Assembly: GCA_001464765.1 (NCBI GenBank)
Contig: LNDV01000038.1
Coordinates: 1-64,000, forward strand
DNA length: 64,000 nt
Reading direction: 5' to 3'
Source of the DNA: Betaproteobacteria bacterium Ga0077526
Lineage (GTDB): Bacteria > Pseudomonadota > Gammaproteobacteria > Burkholderiales > Ga0077523
Positions 8,621-17,665 of the stretch are shown here, piece by piece. The position numbers and the translations under genes are program-made. Position 1 is the first letter of the stretch. Every line of letters starts with the position of its first letter. The notes under the pieces were generated by a model. It had not been told where the DNA came from and made no database searches. It saw only the letters and a program-made list of their open reading frames with translations.

Positions 8621-9570
8621 TGTCGCCGTCCATGATCCGCATTCTCGTGACCCTCGGCGCCCTGGCCATGGTCGGGTTGGGCCTCGCCCTGCCCTGGCTC
8701 AAGACCCCCGCCATTTTCGTACTGAGCTACGGCCTTGCCGCGCTGGGCGTGGTGGTGATGCTCCGGGGCGGCCAGATCTCCTTCGGGCACGCCATGTACG
8801 CTTGCATCGCGGGTTACACCGTGGCGTTCATCCAGCGTGCGCACCCCGAGACCGACGGCGTCGTACTCGTGATTGCCGGCGTTGCCGCAGCGACCGTTGC
8901 CGGCGGCCTCATCGGTGTGTTCGTCGTGCGCTACCGCGCCATCTTCTTCGGCATGCTGAATCTGGCCCTGTCGATGGTGCTCTTCTCGCTGCTCGCCAAG
9001 CTGTACGAATTCTCCGGCGGTACAGACGGGCTCCGGATCTCCCGCCCCCCGCTGGCCGGCGTGACCCTCGAGCGCGACGGATTCGAGTCTGTGCTGCTGG
9101 TGGCGAGCGTCGCGATCGCCATGTTCCTGGGCTGGCTCGTGCAGCGCTACTTCCGGTCAGCCGCCGGCGAAGCGCTGGCTGGCGTCAAGACCAACGAGGC
9201 CCGTCTGGAATACCTGGGACTCTCCGCCCAGCGTGTGCTGTGGTTCGGCTACGTGATCTCCGCTGCGCTGGTCGGAATGTCCGGCGCGTTGTTCGCCCTG
9301 GTGCAAGGTCTGGTCACACCGGAGATGGGCTACTGGCTGCGCTCCGGCGAATTCGTGTTCATCGCGATCCTCGGCGGATCGGTGCATGCCTTTGGCGCGT
9401 TCCTGGGCGCGGTCCTGTTCGAACTCATCAAGCTCACGGCGGCGGCCTATCTCACGGGCGTGTGGCAGATGCTGCTGGGCATCACCCTCATCGCCGTGAT
9501 TCTCGTCGCGCCCACCGGCATCGCCGGCCTGCTGCGCATGGGCACCCGTCCGACGGAGGCTCACCGATGA
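8620..9570 (+). CDS. ABC transporter permease, LivM type
   Basis: The 316-residue membrane protein has about nine hydrophobic segments and the LivM pattern LRGGQISFGHAMYACIAGYT near residue 50 and LGLSAQRVLWFGYVISAALVG in the second half. It pairs with the preceding LivH-like permease. Its stop overlaps the ATPase start as ATGA (9567-9570). Confidence 0.9.
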   Translation: MSPSMIRILVTLGALAMVGLGLALPWLKTPAIFVLSYGLAALGVVVMLRGGQISFGHAMYACIAGYTVAFIQRAHPETDGVVLVIAGVAAATVAGGLIGVFVVRYRAIFFGMLNLALSMVLFSLLAKLYEFSGGTDGLRISRPPLAGVTLERDGFESVLLVASVAIAMFLGWLVQRYFRSAAGEALAGVKTNEARLEYLGLSAQRVLWFGYVISAALVGMSGALFALVQGLVTPEMGYWLRSGEFVFIAILGGSVHAFGAFLGAVLFELIKLTAAAYLTGVWQMLLGITLIAVILVAPTGIAGLLRMGTRPTEAHR

Positions 9571-10310
9571 CTGCCCTGGTCCGCACGGAAAAGCTCTCGC
9601 TCTCCTTTGGCGGCGTCGTGGCCGCCGATGCCATCGACTTCGAACTGCACGCCGGCGAGCGCCTCGCGGTGATTGGCGCCAACGGCGCCGGCAAGACGAC
9701 CTTCATCAACATCGTGACCGGCTTCCTCAAGCCCACCTCCGGCCGGATCTACGTCGAAGGCAAGGACGTCACCGCCCTCGACCCGCGCCGCATCGTCCGG
9801 CTGGGTGTGGGGCGGTCGTTCCAGCTGCCTCAGCTGTTCCTGGAACACACGGTGCGCCAGTGTCTGGAGATCGCGCTCATCGGCAAAGGCGGCGGTCTCG
9901 GTTTCTTCAAGTCGCTGTCGCAGCAGGTGGACCGCAAGGAAATCGACCACACCCTCGACCTCGTGGGGTTGCGCGAGCGTGCCGAGGAACCCTGCGCGTC
10001 CCTGCCTGAAGGGCAGCGCAAGCTGCTCGATGTCGCGATGGCGCTGGCGCTGCGACCCAAGCTGCTCATCATGGACGAACCCACGAGCGGCGTGGCCTCC
10101 GAGGACAAGCTCGACCTGATGAATGCGGTGATGCGCGCACTCGAGGAGCAGAAGGTGACGAGCTGGTTCGTGGAGCACGACGTGGACATCGTCACGCGCT
10201 ACGCGACCCGGGTGGCGGCGTGGATCAGCGGCCGGATCGCCGCGGACGGCACGCCGCAATCCGTTCTGGCGGACGAAGCCGTCCGCCGCGAAGTCCTGGG
10301 GATTGCCTAG
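9567..10310 (+). CDS. ABC transporter ATP-binding protein, LivG type
   Basis: The 247-residue ATPase has Walker A GANGAGKTT near residue 37, Walker B KLLIMDEPTSG, and the H-loop WFVEHDVD. The signature motif reads SLPEGQRK rather than the canonical LSGGQ, a change within what Liv-type ATPases tolerate. The ATG at 9567 overlaps the LivM stop. The gene abuts the LivF start with no gap (TAG at 10308-10310, ATG at 10311). Confidence 0.9.
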   Translation: MTALVRTEKLSLSFGGVVAADAIDFELHAGERLAVIGANGAGKTTFINIVTGFLKPTSGRIYVEGKDVTALDPRRIVRLGVGRSFQLPQLFLEHTVRQCLEIALIGKGGGLGFFKSLSQQVDRKEIDHTLDLVGLRERAEEPCASLPEGQRKLLDVAMALALRPKLLIMDEPTSGVASEDKLDLMNAVMRALEEQKVTSWFVEHDVDIVTRYATRVAAWISGRIAADGTPQSVLADEAVRREVLGIA

Positions 10311-10982
10311 ATGCTGCGACTCGACCGCATAACCGTCGACCTCGCCGGCGCCAGCGTGCTTCGCGAGGTCTCCGCCGAAATGCACGCCGGCACCATGGTG
10401 GCGGTCGTTGGCCGCAACGGGGCCGGCAAGACCACGCTGCTGCGCACGATCATGGGCCTTACCAAGCTCAAGCACGGCGGCGCCGAATTCGACGGCGAGA
10501 AGCTCCACCTGATGCCGGCGCACCATCGTGCGCGTCTCGGCATCGGCTACGCCCCGGAAGACCGCGTGATCTTCCCGACGCTCACGGTGCGCGAGAACCT
10601 GTGCCTGCCGTGCGAAGCCCACGGCCTCGGCACTGCGGAGATCAACTCCCGACTTTCCACCGTGCTGGACGTGGCGCCGCAACTTCGGGACATGCTGCCC
10701 CGCGCCGGCGCCGCACTCTCCGGTGGCCAGGGCAAGATGGTCGCGCTGGGTCGGGCCCTCATGATCGGCACACGTCTCGTGCTGCTCGACGAGCCCTACC
10801 AGGGACTCGCCCCCGCGCTCGCGCTCCAGTACGGCGAAGCACTTGTCCGGCTCCGGAAGGTCCGCCCGGAACTCTGCGTCGTGGTGACCGAGTCCAATGC
10901 CAGCCTGCTGAGGGACATGCAGGACCAGACCCTGACGCTCGAACGTGGCGCGCTCCAGGGTGCGCAACCTCATTCCACGTGA
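10311..10982 (+). CDS. ABC transporter ATP-binding protein, LivF type
   Basis: The 223-residue ATPase has Walker A GRNGAGKTT near residue 34, a canonical signature LSGGQGKMVALGRAL, and Walker B LVLLDEPYQGL. It is the second nucleotide-binding subunit of the importer, slightly shorter than many LivF proteins. It is the last transport gene; the aldehyde dehydrogenase starts 26 bp downstream on the same strand. Confidence 0.9.
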   Translation: MLRLDRITVDLAGASVLREVSAEMHAGTMVAVVGRNGAGKTTLLRTIMGLTKLKHGGAEFDGEKLHLMPAHHRARLGIGYAPEDRVIFPTLTVRENLCLPCEAHGLGTAEINSRLSTVLDVAPQLRDMLPRAGAALSGGQGKMVALGRALMIGTRLVLLDEPYQGLAPALALQYGEALVRLRKVRPELCVVVTESNASLLRDMQDQTLTLERGALQGAQPHST

Positions 10983-11008
10983 CTGCCGTCACAACCAGGA
11001 GAAGTGCG

Positions 11009-12442
11009 ATGAACCGGATGCTTATCGGAGGCCAGTGGGTCGATGCCCGCGACGGCGAGACCATTCCCGTGGTGAACCCGTCGGACGGCCAGGTGTTCGA
11101 TCAGCTTCCCCGCGGCCGTGCGCACGAGGTGGATCTCGCGGTGAAGGCCGCCCGCGCCGCCCGCGAAGGCGCCTGGGGCAAGATGAACGCGACCGAACGC
11201 GGCCGCATCCTGCAGAAGCTGGCGCAGAAGGTCCTCGACAACCACGCCGAACTCGCGAACCTCGAAGCGAAGGACACCGGCAAGCCGATGACCACCGCGA
11301 AAAACGACATCACCGTGCTGGCCCGGTACTTTGAGTACTACGGCAGCGCGGCAGACAAGGTGCACGGCGAGGTCATCCCGTTCCTCGACGGCTACACGGT
11401 AACGCTGCTGCGCGAACCGCTCGGCGTCACGGGCCACATCATCCCGTGGAACTACCCCGCGCAGATGATGGGCCGCACGCTGGCCCCCGCGCTGGCCATG
11501 GGCAACGCCGCCGTGCTGAAGCCCGCGGAAGACACGAGCCTCTCCGCCCTGCGCTTCGGTGAGCTCGCCCTCGAAGCCGGTCTGCCGCCAGGTGCACTCA
11601 ACATCGTCACGGGCCTCGGCCACGAAGCCGGCGCCGCGCTTGCCGAGCACGGCGACATCAACTTCGTGACCTTCACCGGCTCCAACGAAGTCGGCACGCT
11701 GGTTCAGCAGGCCGCTGCGAAGAACGCCGTGAAGTGCGTGCTGGAACTGGGCGGCAAGTCGCCGCAGATCGTCTTCGCCGACGCCGACCTCGACCGCGCC
11801 CTGCCCATCATCGTCCGCGCGATCGTGCAGAACGCCGGCCAGACCTGCACCGCCGGCAGCCGCCTGCTGCTCCAGCGCAGCATCTACGACAGCTTCATCG
11901 CCCGCGTCGCCGAGGCCTTCGCGAAGACCCGTGTCGGCACCCCCGAGATGGATCTCGACTGCGGCCCCCTGATGAACCCCGCGCAGCTCGAGCGCGTCAA
12001 CGGCTACGTGAACCGCGCCAAGCAGGACGGCCTGCCCGTTCTCGCCGAAGGCACGATCGCCGCGGGCACGCCCTCTGGCGGCTACTACGTGAAGCCCACC
12101 CTGTTCGGGCCCGTGCCGCGCACCAATCGCCTCGCCTGCGAGGAAGTCTTCGGGCCCGTGCTGGCCGCCTTCCCCTTCGAGGACGAAGCCGACGCCATCG
12201 CGCTCGCCAACAGCACGCCCTACGGCCTGCTCGCCGCGGTATGGACGGAGAACGGCGGACGCCAGCAGCGCGTGGCCAAGGCCGTGAGCGCCGGGCAGGT
12301 GTTCGTCAACGGCTACGGCGCGGGTGGTGGCGTGGAACTGCCCTTCGGCGGCACGAAGCGCAGCGGCCACGGCCGCGAGAAGGGCTTCATCGCACTGGAA
12401 GAAATGAGCCAGACCAAGACGGTCGTCCAGTACCACGGTTGA
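11009..12442 (+). CDS. NAD(P)-dependent aldehyde dehydrogenase
   Basis: The 477-residue enzyme belongs to the aldehyde dehydrogenase superfamily, oxidising an aldehyde to its acid. The N terminus MNRMLIGGQWVDA is typical. The catalytic Glu lies in CVLELGGKSPQIVF and the nucleophilic Cys in QNAGQTCTAGSRLL. The coenzyme region HIIPWNYP and the C-terminal FGGTKRSGHGREKG are also present. AGGAGAAG lies 5 nt upstream of ATG 11009. Its substrate is probably an intermediate of this operon. Confidence 0.92.
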   Translation: MNRMLIGGQWVDARDGETIPVVNPSDGQVFDQLPRGRAHEVDLAVKAARAAREGAWGKMNATERGRILQKLAQKVLDNHAELANLEAKDTGKPMTTAKNDITVLARYFEYYGSAADKVHGEVIPFLDGYTVTLLREPLGVTGHIIPWNYPAQMMGRTLAPALAMGNAAVLKPAEDTSLSALRFGELALEAGLPPGALNIVTGLGHEAGAALAEHGDINFVTFTGSNEVGTLVQQAAAKNAVKCVLELGGKSPQIVFADADLDRALPIIVRAIVQNAGQTCTAGSRLLLQRSIYDSFIARVAEAFAKTRVGTPEMDLDCGPLMNPAQLERVNGYVNRAKQDGLPVLAEGTIAAGTPSGGYYVKPTLFGPVPRTNRLACEEVFGPVLAAFPFEDEADAIALANSTPYGLLAAVWTENGGRQQRVAKAVSAGQVFVNGYGAGGGVELPFGGTKRSGHGREKGFIALEEMSQTKTVVQYHG

Positions 12443-12467
12443 TATCGCAGCACATCGGGAGAGCAAC

Positions 12468-13220
12468 ATGGGTCAATTGGAGAACAAGGTCGCGATCGTC
12501 ACCGGCGCGGCCAGCGGCTTCGGCGAGGGCATCGCCAAGGCCTACGTGGCGGAAGGCGCGAAGGTCGTCATCGCCGACATGAACCTCGAAGGCGCGCAGC
12601 GCGTCGCGACCGCCCTCGGCGCGAACGCACTCGCCGTGAAGTGCGACGTCACCAAGCGGGCTGACATTGATGCCATGGTCGCCGCCACCGTGAAGCAGTT
12701 CGGCACGATCGATATCGTCGTCAACAACGCCGGCACCACGTACCGCAACCAGCCCATGCTGGACGTGGACGAAGCCACGTTCGACCGCATGTTCGACGTC
12801 AACGTGAAGTCGATTTACTTCATGACCCACGCCGTCGTACCGATCATGCGCGCGAAGAAGTCCGGCGTGATTCTCAACGTAGGCTCCACCGCCGGTCTGC
12901 GTCCGCGCCCGGGCCTCACCTGGTACAACGCCTCCAAGGGCGCGGTGAACCTGATGTCCAAGTCGATGGCGCTGGAAGTCGGCGGCGACGGCATCCGCGT
13001 GAACGCGCTGTGCCCGGTTATGGGTGCGACGGGTCTGCTGGAAGCCTTCATGGGCATGCCCGACACGCCCGAGAACCGTGCTCGCTTCATCTCGACGATT
13101 CCGCTCGGTCGTCTGTGCGAGCCTGCAGACATCGCCGGTGCGGCGGTGTACCTCGCGAGCGATGCCGCGAAGTTCATCACGGGCGTGGAGTTCCCCATCG
13201 ACGGCGGTCGGACGGTCTGA
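12468..13220 (+). CDS. SDR-family NAD(P)-dependent oxidoreductase
   Basis: The 250-residue classical short-chain dehydrogenase has the cofactor motif TGAASGFGEGIA near residue 13, NNAGT near residue 88, the catalytic YNASK near residue 154 preceded by an active-site Ser (VGSTAG), and the closing GVEFPIDGGRTV. It would interconvert an alcohol and a ketone or aldehyde. It sits 25 bp after the aldehyde dehydrogenase, so the two could carry out successive oxidations. The stereochemistry and substrate cannot be read from the sequence. Confidence 0.9.
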   Translation: MGQLENKVAIVTGAASGFGEGIAKAYVAEGAKVVIADMNLEGAQRVATALGANALAVKCDVTKRADIDAMVAATVKQFGTIDIVVNNAGTTYRNQPMLDVDEATFDRMFDVNVKSIYFMTHAVVPIMRAKKSGVILNVGSTAGLRPRPGLTWYNASKGAVNLMSKSMALEVGGDGIRVNALCPVMGATGLLEAFMGMPDTPENRARFISTIPLGRLCEPADIAGAAVYLASDAAKFITGVEFPIDGGRTV

Positions 13221-13243
13221 GTCTCCGCCTCAGCGACGCCGCC

Positions 13244-14095
13244 GTGATCGATCTCGCGCACCTCCGGAAGTGGGTGGGTAGCACCGAACAGGCGGCGGAT
13301 GTCCTCACCGCCTGGAAGACCGGTGCGTTCGCAGCCATGCTGGACCGCGACGACCCCGCCCCGCAGTCCGGCGATCCCCTGCCCCCTCTGTGGCACTGGA
13401 TGCTGTGCGTGCCGTACGTTCGGCAGTCGGCCGTCGGCCCTGACGGCCACGCCGCGCGAGGCGGGTTTCTGCCCCCGGTGCCGCTCCCCCGTCGCATGTG
13501 GGCGGGCGGGCGACTGGAATTCCTGAAGCCGCTTCGCGTAGGCGAGCCAGTCACGCGCCGATCCGAGGTGGCCTCGGTGCAGCACAAGGCCGGCCGCAGC
13601 GGCGATCTCGTCTTCGTGCTGGTGAAGCACGAGTACTCGGGAGCCAATGGCCCGGCGATCCGCGAAGAACACGACATCGTGTATCGCCCCCTGCCCGCCC
13701 CCGACGCGCCGGCACCCGCGCCCACCCCGGCTCCGGAAGGCGCCACGTGGGAACGCGAGATCGTCCCCGACGACGTGTTGCTGTTCCGCTATTCCGCGCT
13801 GACCTTCAACGGTCACCGCATCCACTACGACCGCCGGTACGTGACCGAGGTCGAAGGCTACCCCGGCCTCATCGTGCACGGGCCGATGATCGCGACGATG
13901 CTGGTGGATCTGCTGCGCGACTCACTGCCGGCCTCCCGGCTCGCACGCTTCGAGTTCCGCGCCATGCGGCCCGTGTTCGACATTGCGCCGTTTCGCCTTT
14001 GCGGCAAGCCCTCTGAAGAGCCCGGCAAAGCGGAGCTTTGGGTGCGCGACGCCGACGGTTTTCTCGCCATGCAGGCAACCGCAACGCTCGCCTGA
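13244..14095 (+). CDS. FAS1-like / MaoC-type hotdog dehydratase (mesaconyl-C4-CoA hydratase-like)
   Basis: The 283-residue double-hotdog protein has an N-terminal MaoC_dehydrat_N-like half (LPPLWHWMLCVPYVRQS, PLPRRMWAGGRLEF) and a C-terminal hydratase half with the catalytic-type stretch LFRYSALTFNGHRIHYDRRY and EGYPGLIVHGPM. This architecture is shared by mesaconyl-C4-CoA and itaconyl-CoA hydratases and HTD2-type dehydratases. The GTG at 13244 starts 23 bp after the SDR gene and gives the domain-complete protein. With the neighbouring acyl-CoA dehydrogenase and CoA-transferase it probably hydrates an enoyl-CoA. Confidence 0.82.
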   Translation: MIDLAHLRKWVGSTEQAADVLTAWKTGAFAAMLDRDDPAPQSGDPLPPLWHWMLCVPYVRQSAVGPDGHAARGGFLPPVPLPRRMWAGGRLEFLKPLRVGEPVTRRSEVASVQHKAGRSGDLVFVLVKHEYSGANGPAIREEHDIVYRPLPAPDAPAPAPTPAPEGATWEREIVPDDVLLFRYSALTFNGHRIHYDRRYVTEVEGYPGLIVHGPMIATMLVDLLRDSLPASRLARFEFRAMRPVFDIAPFRLCGKPSEEPGKAELWVRDADGFLAMQATATLA

Positions 14096-14126
14096 AGTCT
14101 CACCGACGTCTCACCGGGTCACCGCC

Positions 14127-15290
14127 ATGCAAGCCGCCACCGAAGAACGCTTTGCCGACATCCGCGACGGGGTCCGTGCGCTGTGTGCAAACTTCCCCGA
14201 CGAGTACTTCCGCAAGATCGACGAGCAGCGCGGCTACCCCGAGGCCTTCGTCGACGCGCTGATGGAAGCCGGCTGGCTCTCCGCGATGATTCCCGAGGAG
14301 TTCGGCGGCTCGGGGCTGGGCCTGGCGGCGGCCAGCGTGATCATGGAAGAGATCAATCGCTGCGGCGGCAACGCGGGCGCGGTGCACGGGCAGATGTACA
14401 ACATGGGCACGCTGCTGCGTCATGGCAGCGAGGCACAGAAGCGCCACTACCTGCCGAAGATCGCCGCCGGCGCACTGCGCATCCAGTCCATGGCCGTGAC
14501 CGAGCCGACCACCGGCAGCGACACCACCAAGCTGAAGACCGTGGCGGTGAAGAACGGCGACCGCTACGTGGTGAACGGGCAGAAGGTGTGGATCTCGCGT
14601 GTGCAGCACTCCGACCTGATGATCCTGCTGGCCCGCACCACACCGCTGGCGGAGGTGAAGCGAAAGTCCGAAGGCATGTCGGTGTTCATCGTCGATCTGC
14701 ACCAGGCCATCGGCAAGGGACTCACCGTACGGCCCATCGCCAACATGGTGAACCACGAGACGAACGAGCTGTTCTTCGAGAACCTGGAGATCCCCGCAGA
14801 GAACCTCATCGGCGAGGAAGGCCAGGGCTTCCGGTACATTCTCGACGGCCTGAACGCCGAGCGCACCCTAATCGCCGCGGAGTGCATCGGCGATGCCTAC
14901 TGGTTCGTGAACCGCGCGACCAAGTACGCCAACGAGCGCATCGTCTTCGACCGCCCCATCGGCAAGAACCAGGGCGTGCAGTTCCCCATCGCCGAGAGCT
15001 ACATCGAGACCTGCGCCGCCGACCTCATGCGCTTCCGCGCGGCGGACCTCTTCGATGAGCACAAGCCCTGCGGCGCCGAGGCCAACATGGCCAAGTACCT
15101 CGCCGCCAAGGCCTCGTGGGAGGCCGCCAACGCCTGCCTGCAGACCCACGGCGGCTTCGGCTTCGCGTGTGAGTACGACGTGGAGCGCAAATTCCGCGAG
15201 ACGCGCCTGTACCAGGTGGCGCCCATCTCCACGAACCTCATCTTTTCCTACATGGCCGAGCACGTGCTCGGACTGCCGCGTTCTTTCTGA
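14127..15290 (+). CDS. Acyl-CoA dehydrogenase
   Basis: The 387-residue FAD flavoenzyme makes a 2,3-enoyl-CoA and passes electrons to ETF. Landmarks are IPEEFGGSGLGLAAASVIME in the N-terminal domain, the FAD/substrate motif SMAVTEPTTGSDTTKLKT and the C-terminal QTHGGFGFACEYDVERKFRE. I chose the ATG at 14127, 31 bp after the dehydratase; upstream in-frame codons lie inside that gene. No ETF genes are in the window. The substrate is probably the CoA ester made by the downstream transferase. Confidence 0.9.
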   Translation: MQAATEERFADIRDGVRALCANFPDEYFRKIDEQRGYPEAFVDALMEAGWLSAMIPEEFGGSGLGLAAASVIMEEINRCGGNAGAVHGQMYNMGTLLRHGSEAQKRHYLPKIAAGALRIQSMAVTEPTTGSDTTKLKTVAVKNGDRYVVNGQKVWISRVQHSDLMILLARTTPLAEVKRKSEGMSVFIVDLHQAIGKGLTVRPIANMVNHETNELFFENLEIPAENLIGEEGQGFRYILDGLNAERTLIAAECIGDAYWFVNRATKYANERIVFDRPIGKNQGVQFPIAESYIETCAADLMRFRAADLFDEHKPCGAEANMAKYLAAKASWEAANACLQTHGGFGFACEYDVERKFRETRLYQVAPISTNLIFSYMAEHVLGLPRSF

Positions 15291-15303
15291 GGAGCCCCGC
15301 CCC

Positions 15304-16482
15304 ATGAGACCCCTCGAAGGCATCACCGTCGTCGCGCTGGAACACGCGATCGCCGCGCCCTTCTGCACCCGTCAGCTCGCCGACCTGGGCGCGCGCGTGA
15401 TCAAGGTGGAGCGCCCCGGCGTGGGCGACTTCGCCCGCGGCTACGACAAGCGCGTGAATGGCCTCGCGTCGCACTTCGTTTGGGTCAATCGCTCGAAGGA
15501 AAGCCTTACGCTCGACGTGAAGCACCCGGAAGCCGCGAAGATTCTCGACCGCATCGTGGCCGATGCGGACGTGCTGGTGCAGAACCTCGCACCCGGCGCC
15601 GCCGCGCGACTGGGCCTGTCGTACGAGGCGCTGAGCCCGCGCTACCCGAAGCTCATCGTCTGCGACATCTCCGGCTACGGGGACTCCGGCCCCTATCGCG
15701 ACAAGAAGGCCTACGACCTGCTTATCCAGAGCGAGTCCGGCTTCCTCTCCACCACCGGCACGCCAGACGCCCCGGCCAAAGCCGGTTGCTCCATCGCCGA
15801 CATCGCGGCCGGCATGTACGCGTACACGAACGTCCTCGCCGCGCTCCTGCAGCGTGGCCGCACCGGCAAGGGCTGCCGCATCGATGTCTCGATGCTGGAG
15901 TGCATGGCCGAGTGGATGAGCTTCCCGCTCTACTACGCCTACGACGGCGCGAGCCCGCCCCCGCGCGCCGGGGCCTCGCACGCCACCATCTACCCCTACG
16001 GCCCCTTCCCCGCCGGCGACGGTCGCTCGGTGATGCTCGGCCTGCAGAACGAACGCGAGTGGGCCACCTTCTGCGACAAGGCGCTGCGCCAGTCGGAACT
16101 CAAGGCCGACCCGCGCTTCAACTCGGCTTCCGCCCGCTCCGACCATCGCACCGAACTGCGCGAGATCATCGTCGCCGCCTTCAAGGATCTGACCGCCGAC
16201 CAGGTGGTGGAGCGCCTGGAGGAAGCCCAGATCGGCAACGCCCAGATGAACGACATGCACGACCTGTGGAAGCACGCGCAACTCGCGGCGCGGAACCGCT
16301 GGACTCAGGTCGATTCCCCAGCCGGGCCCCTGCCCGCGCTACTGCCGCCGGGCGCGCCCGAGGACTTTGACATCCGCATGGATGCGATTCCGGCAATCGG
16401 GGAGCATACCGAGGCGATTCTGGCGGGGCTGGGGTATTCGAAGGAGGATGTCGCGAGGTTGAGGGCGGAGAGCGCGGTTTAG
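15304..16482 (+). CDS. Family III CoA-transferase (CaiB/BaiF)
   Basis: The 392-residue protein matches the CaiB/BaiF family, which moves CoA between carboxylic acids. Motifs are MRPLEGITVVALEHAIAAPF, LADLGARVIKVERPGVGDFAR (family Asp/Arg region), SKESLTLDVKHPEA and ISGYGDSGPYRDKKAYDLL. GAGG precedes the ATG, 13 nt after the acyl-CoA dehydrogenase stop. Mesaconyl-CoA C1-C4 CoA-transferase and succinyl-CoA:dicarboxylate CoA-transferases belong here, which fits the mesaconyl-CoA-hydratase-like neighbour, but this specificity is inference. It is the last gene of the operon. Confidence 0.9.
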   Translation: MRPLEGITVVALEHAIAAPFCTRQLADLGARVIKVERPGVGDFARGYDKRVNGLASHFVWVNRSKESLTLDVKHPEAAKILDRIVADADVLVQNLAPGAAARLGLSYEALSPRYPKLIVCDISGYGDSGPYRDKKAYDLLIQSESGFLSTTGTPDAPAKAGCSIADIAAGMYAYTNVLAALLQRGRTGKGCRIDVSMLECMAEWMSFPLYYAYDGASPPPRAGASHATIYPYGPFPAGDGRSVMLGLQNEREWATFCDKALRQSELKADPRFNSASARSDHRTELREIIVAAFKDLTADQVVERLEEAQIGNAQMNDMHDLWKHAQLAARNRWTQVDSPAGPLPALLPPGAPEDFDIRMDAIPAIGEHTEAILAGLGYSKEDVARLRAESAV

Positions 16483-16819
16483 GAGCGATTCGGGGTCGCA
16501 TCTCCCTCGCGAGGTGCGGCTTGGCCGATTCCAGTCCTCCCGTACACCCTGAACCTCTGCGTTTCGGCAGTTTAGCGACGCCCGAAAACAGCAAAGAACC
16601 AATATCGCCTTGCACGCTCCTCGCAGTGAATTGGGAAGGCACGCCGTTCGCGCCAGCGGTCATCCCAACGCCCCCACAAAAGGCTGCGTCCTGCACTTTG
16701 TCGGCTTTGATAAGCCGCCAGGCATGACCGAGGATGTCGGCGCATGCGCTGCGGTGCCCCTCATTGGAAACGCCGCCGGCACGAATGCGCGGCGGACGTA
16801 TCGCAATCTCCAGGACTGG
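16483..16819. other. Gene-free stretch after the catabolic operon
   Basis: These 337 bp separate the CoA-transferase from the convergent Hcp-like gene. I see no convincing reading frame, promoter or strong hairpin. Only small palindromes such as GGCTT-TGAT-AAGCC near 16701 are present, which could weakly stop transcription from either side. Confidence 0.5.
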
Positions 16820-17554
16820 TTATCGACCACGCATCCGAATCGGCGTCATTGTCTGGCCGCGTCGAAGCAGCGAGACCAGGACCATAAGCAGACCGCCGAA
16901 GAACATCGCGTAAGTCGAAGGCTCGGGAACACCGCTCACAAACTGAATGTTCTCGCCGACGAGGCGCGTATTCGCCACCTCCATCAGGCCCGCCAGGGCC
17001 GCGGCGGAGCCCGAGGACCGGTTGCTCCTGACATCGAAACCATAGGACAGAGGAGCGTCCAAGGAGCCGTCGGCCTTTTGAGGACGGTAGGTCAGCTTGA
17101 CCCTGTCGTAGCTCAGCGCGAGGGCAGCATCCACGAAGCTCGGTGACCCACCCGTCAGGTCGAGCGACTTGATCAGGACATTCTCGAACGCGAGTGTCAG
17201 AAACGGCGAGTTCTGCCCTTCTCCCTCGTGATACATCTTGAGCGTCATCTCCGGGACGAGTTTTCCGGTAGCAGCATGTTCGAAGAACTTCGGGATGCTA
17301 CTGTCGACGGCCTGGGTCCATTCGAAGTCATCGAATACGGTCCTTGCCGCAGCACCGCCTGTGGAGGACCCGACGGCAGGTTTGTGCAGACCCCAACTCC
17401 ACGAATCGACCTCCACACAGTCCTGGCAGTCCTTGAACGAGGACTCACCCTTTATGCCCTCGAGAAAGATGCAGCAATCACCGCCGGCCTCGGCCTGGGT
17501 TGCAACGAGACAGCTCATGACGAAGCCTAGCAACACTGCGTGAATCTTGTTCAT
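16820..17554 (-). CDS. Exported Hcp-fold (type VI tube-like) protein with PEP-CTERM sorting tail
   Basis: The 244-residue protein starts at ATG 17554, with GAGGGAGA about 8 nt upstream on its strand. It has a Sec signal peptide cleaved near residue 23 (VATQAEA), then a domain that reads like Hcp: FLEGIKGESSFKDCQDC, VEVDSWSWGLHKP, FDDFEWTQAVDSSIPKFFEH, then AATGKLVPEMTLKMYHE. The C terminus carries VPEPSTYAMFF from residue ~209, a hydrophobic helix and LLRR, the PEP-CTERM signal for exosortase processing. Twelve residues follow the LLRR, longer than usual. Cys27, 28, 43 and 46 could form disulfides. Hcp normally lacks a signal peptide and is secreted by T6SS, so this is a repurposed fold, probably surface-anchored or released. 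No T6SS genes are nearby. Confidence 0.8.
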   Translation of the reverse strand: MNKIHAVLLGFVMSCLVATQAEAGGDCCIFLEGIKGESSFKDCQDCVEVDSWSWGLHKPAVGSSTGGAAARTVFDDFEWTQAVDSSIPKFFEHAATGKLVPEMTLKMYHEGEGQNSPFLTLAFENVLIKSLDLTGGSPSFVDAALALSYDRVKLTYRPQKADGSLDAPLSYGFDVRSNRSSGSAAALAGLMEVANTRLVGENIQFVSGVPEPSTYAMFFGGLLMVLVSLLRRGQTMTPIRMRGR

Positions 17555-17643
17555 GGATGGTCTCCCTCGAGTTGAGGATGCGCCGCCGGGTGTGCGCCCG
17601 TCGCGGATCCGGCCGTCGGGACGATCCCTCGGCTCGGTGGAGA

Positions 17644-17665
17644 CCATCGTCCGCCGAACGATGGA
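17644..17665. promoter_or_regulatory. Inverted repeat upstream of the Hcp-PEP-CTERM gene
   Basis: CCATCGT and ACGATGG are separated by 7-8 nt, about 90 bp upstream of the minus-strand start at 17554. It could be a regulator site or a 5'-leader hairpin. No promoter elements can be assigned with confidence. Confidence 0.3.
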
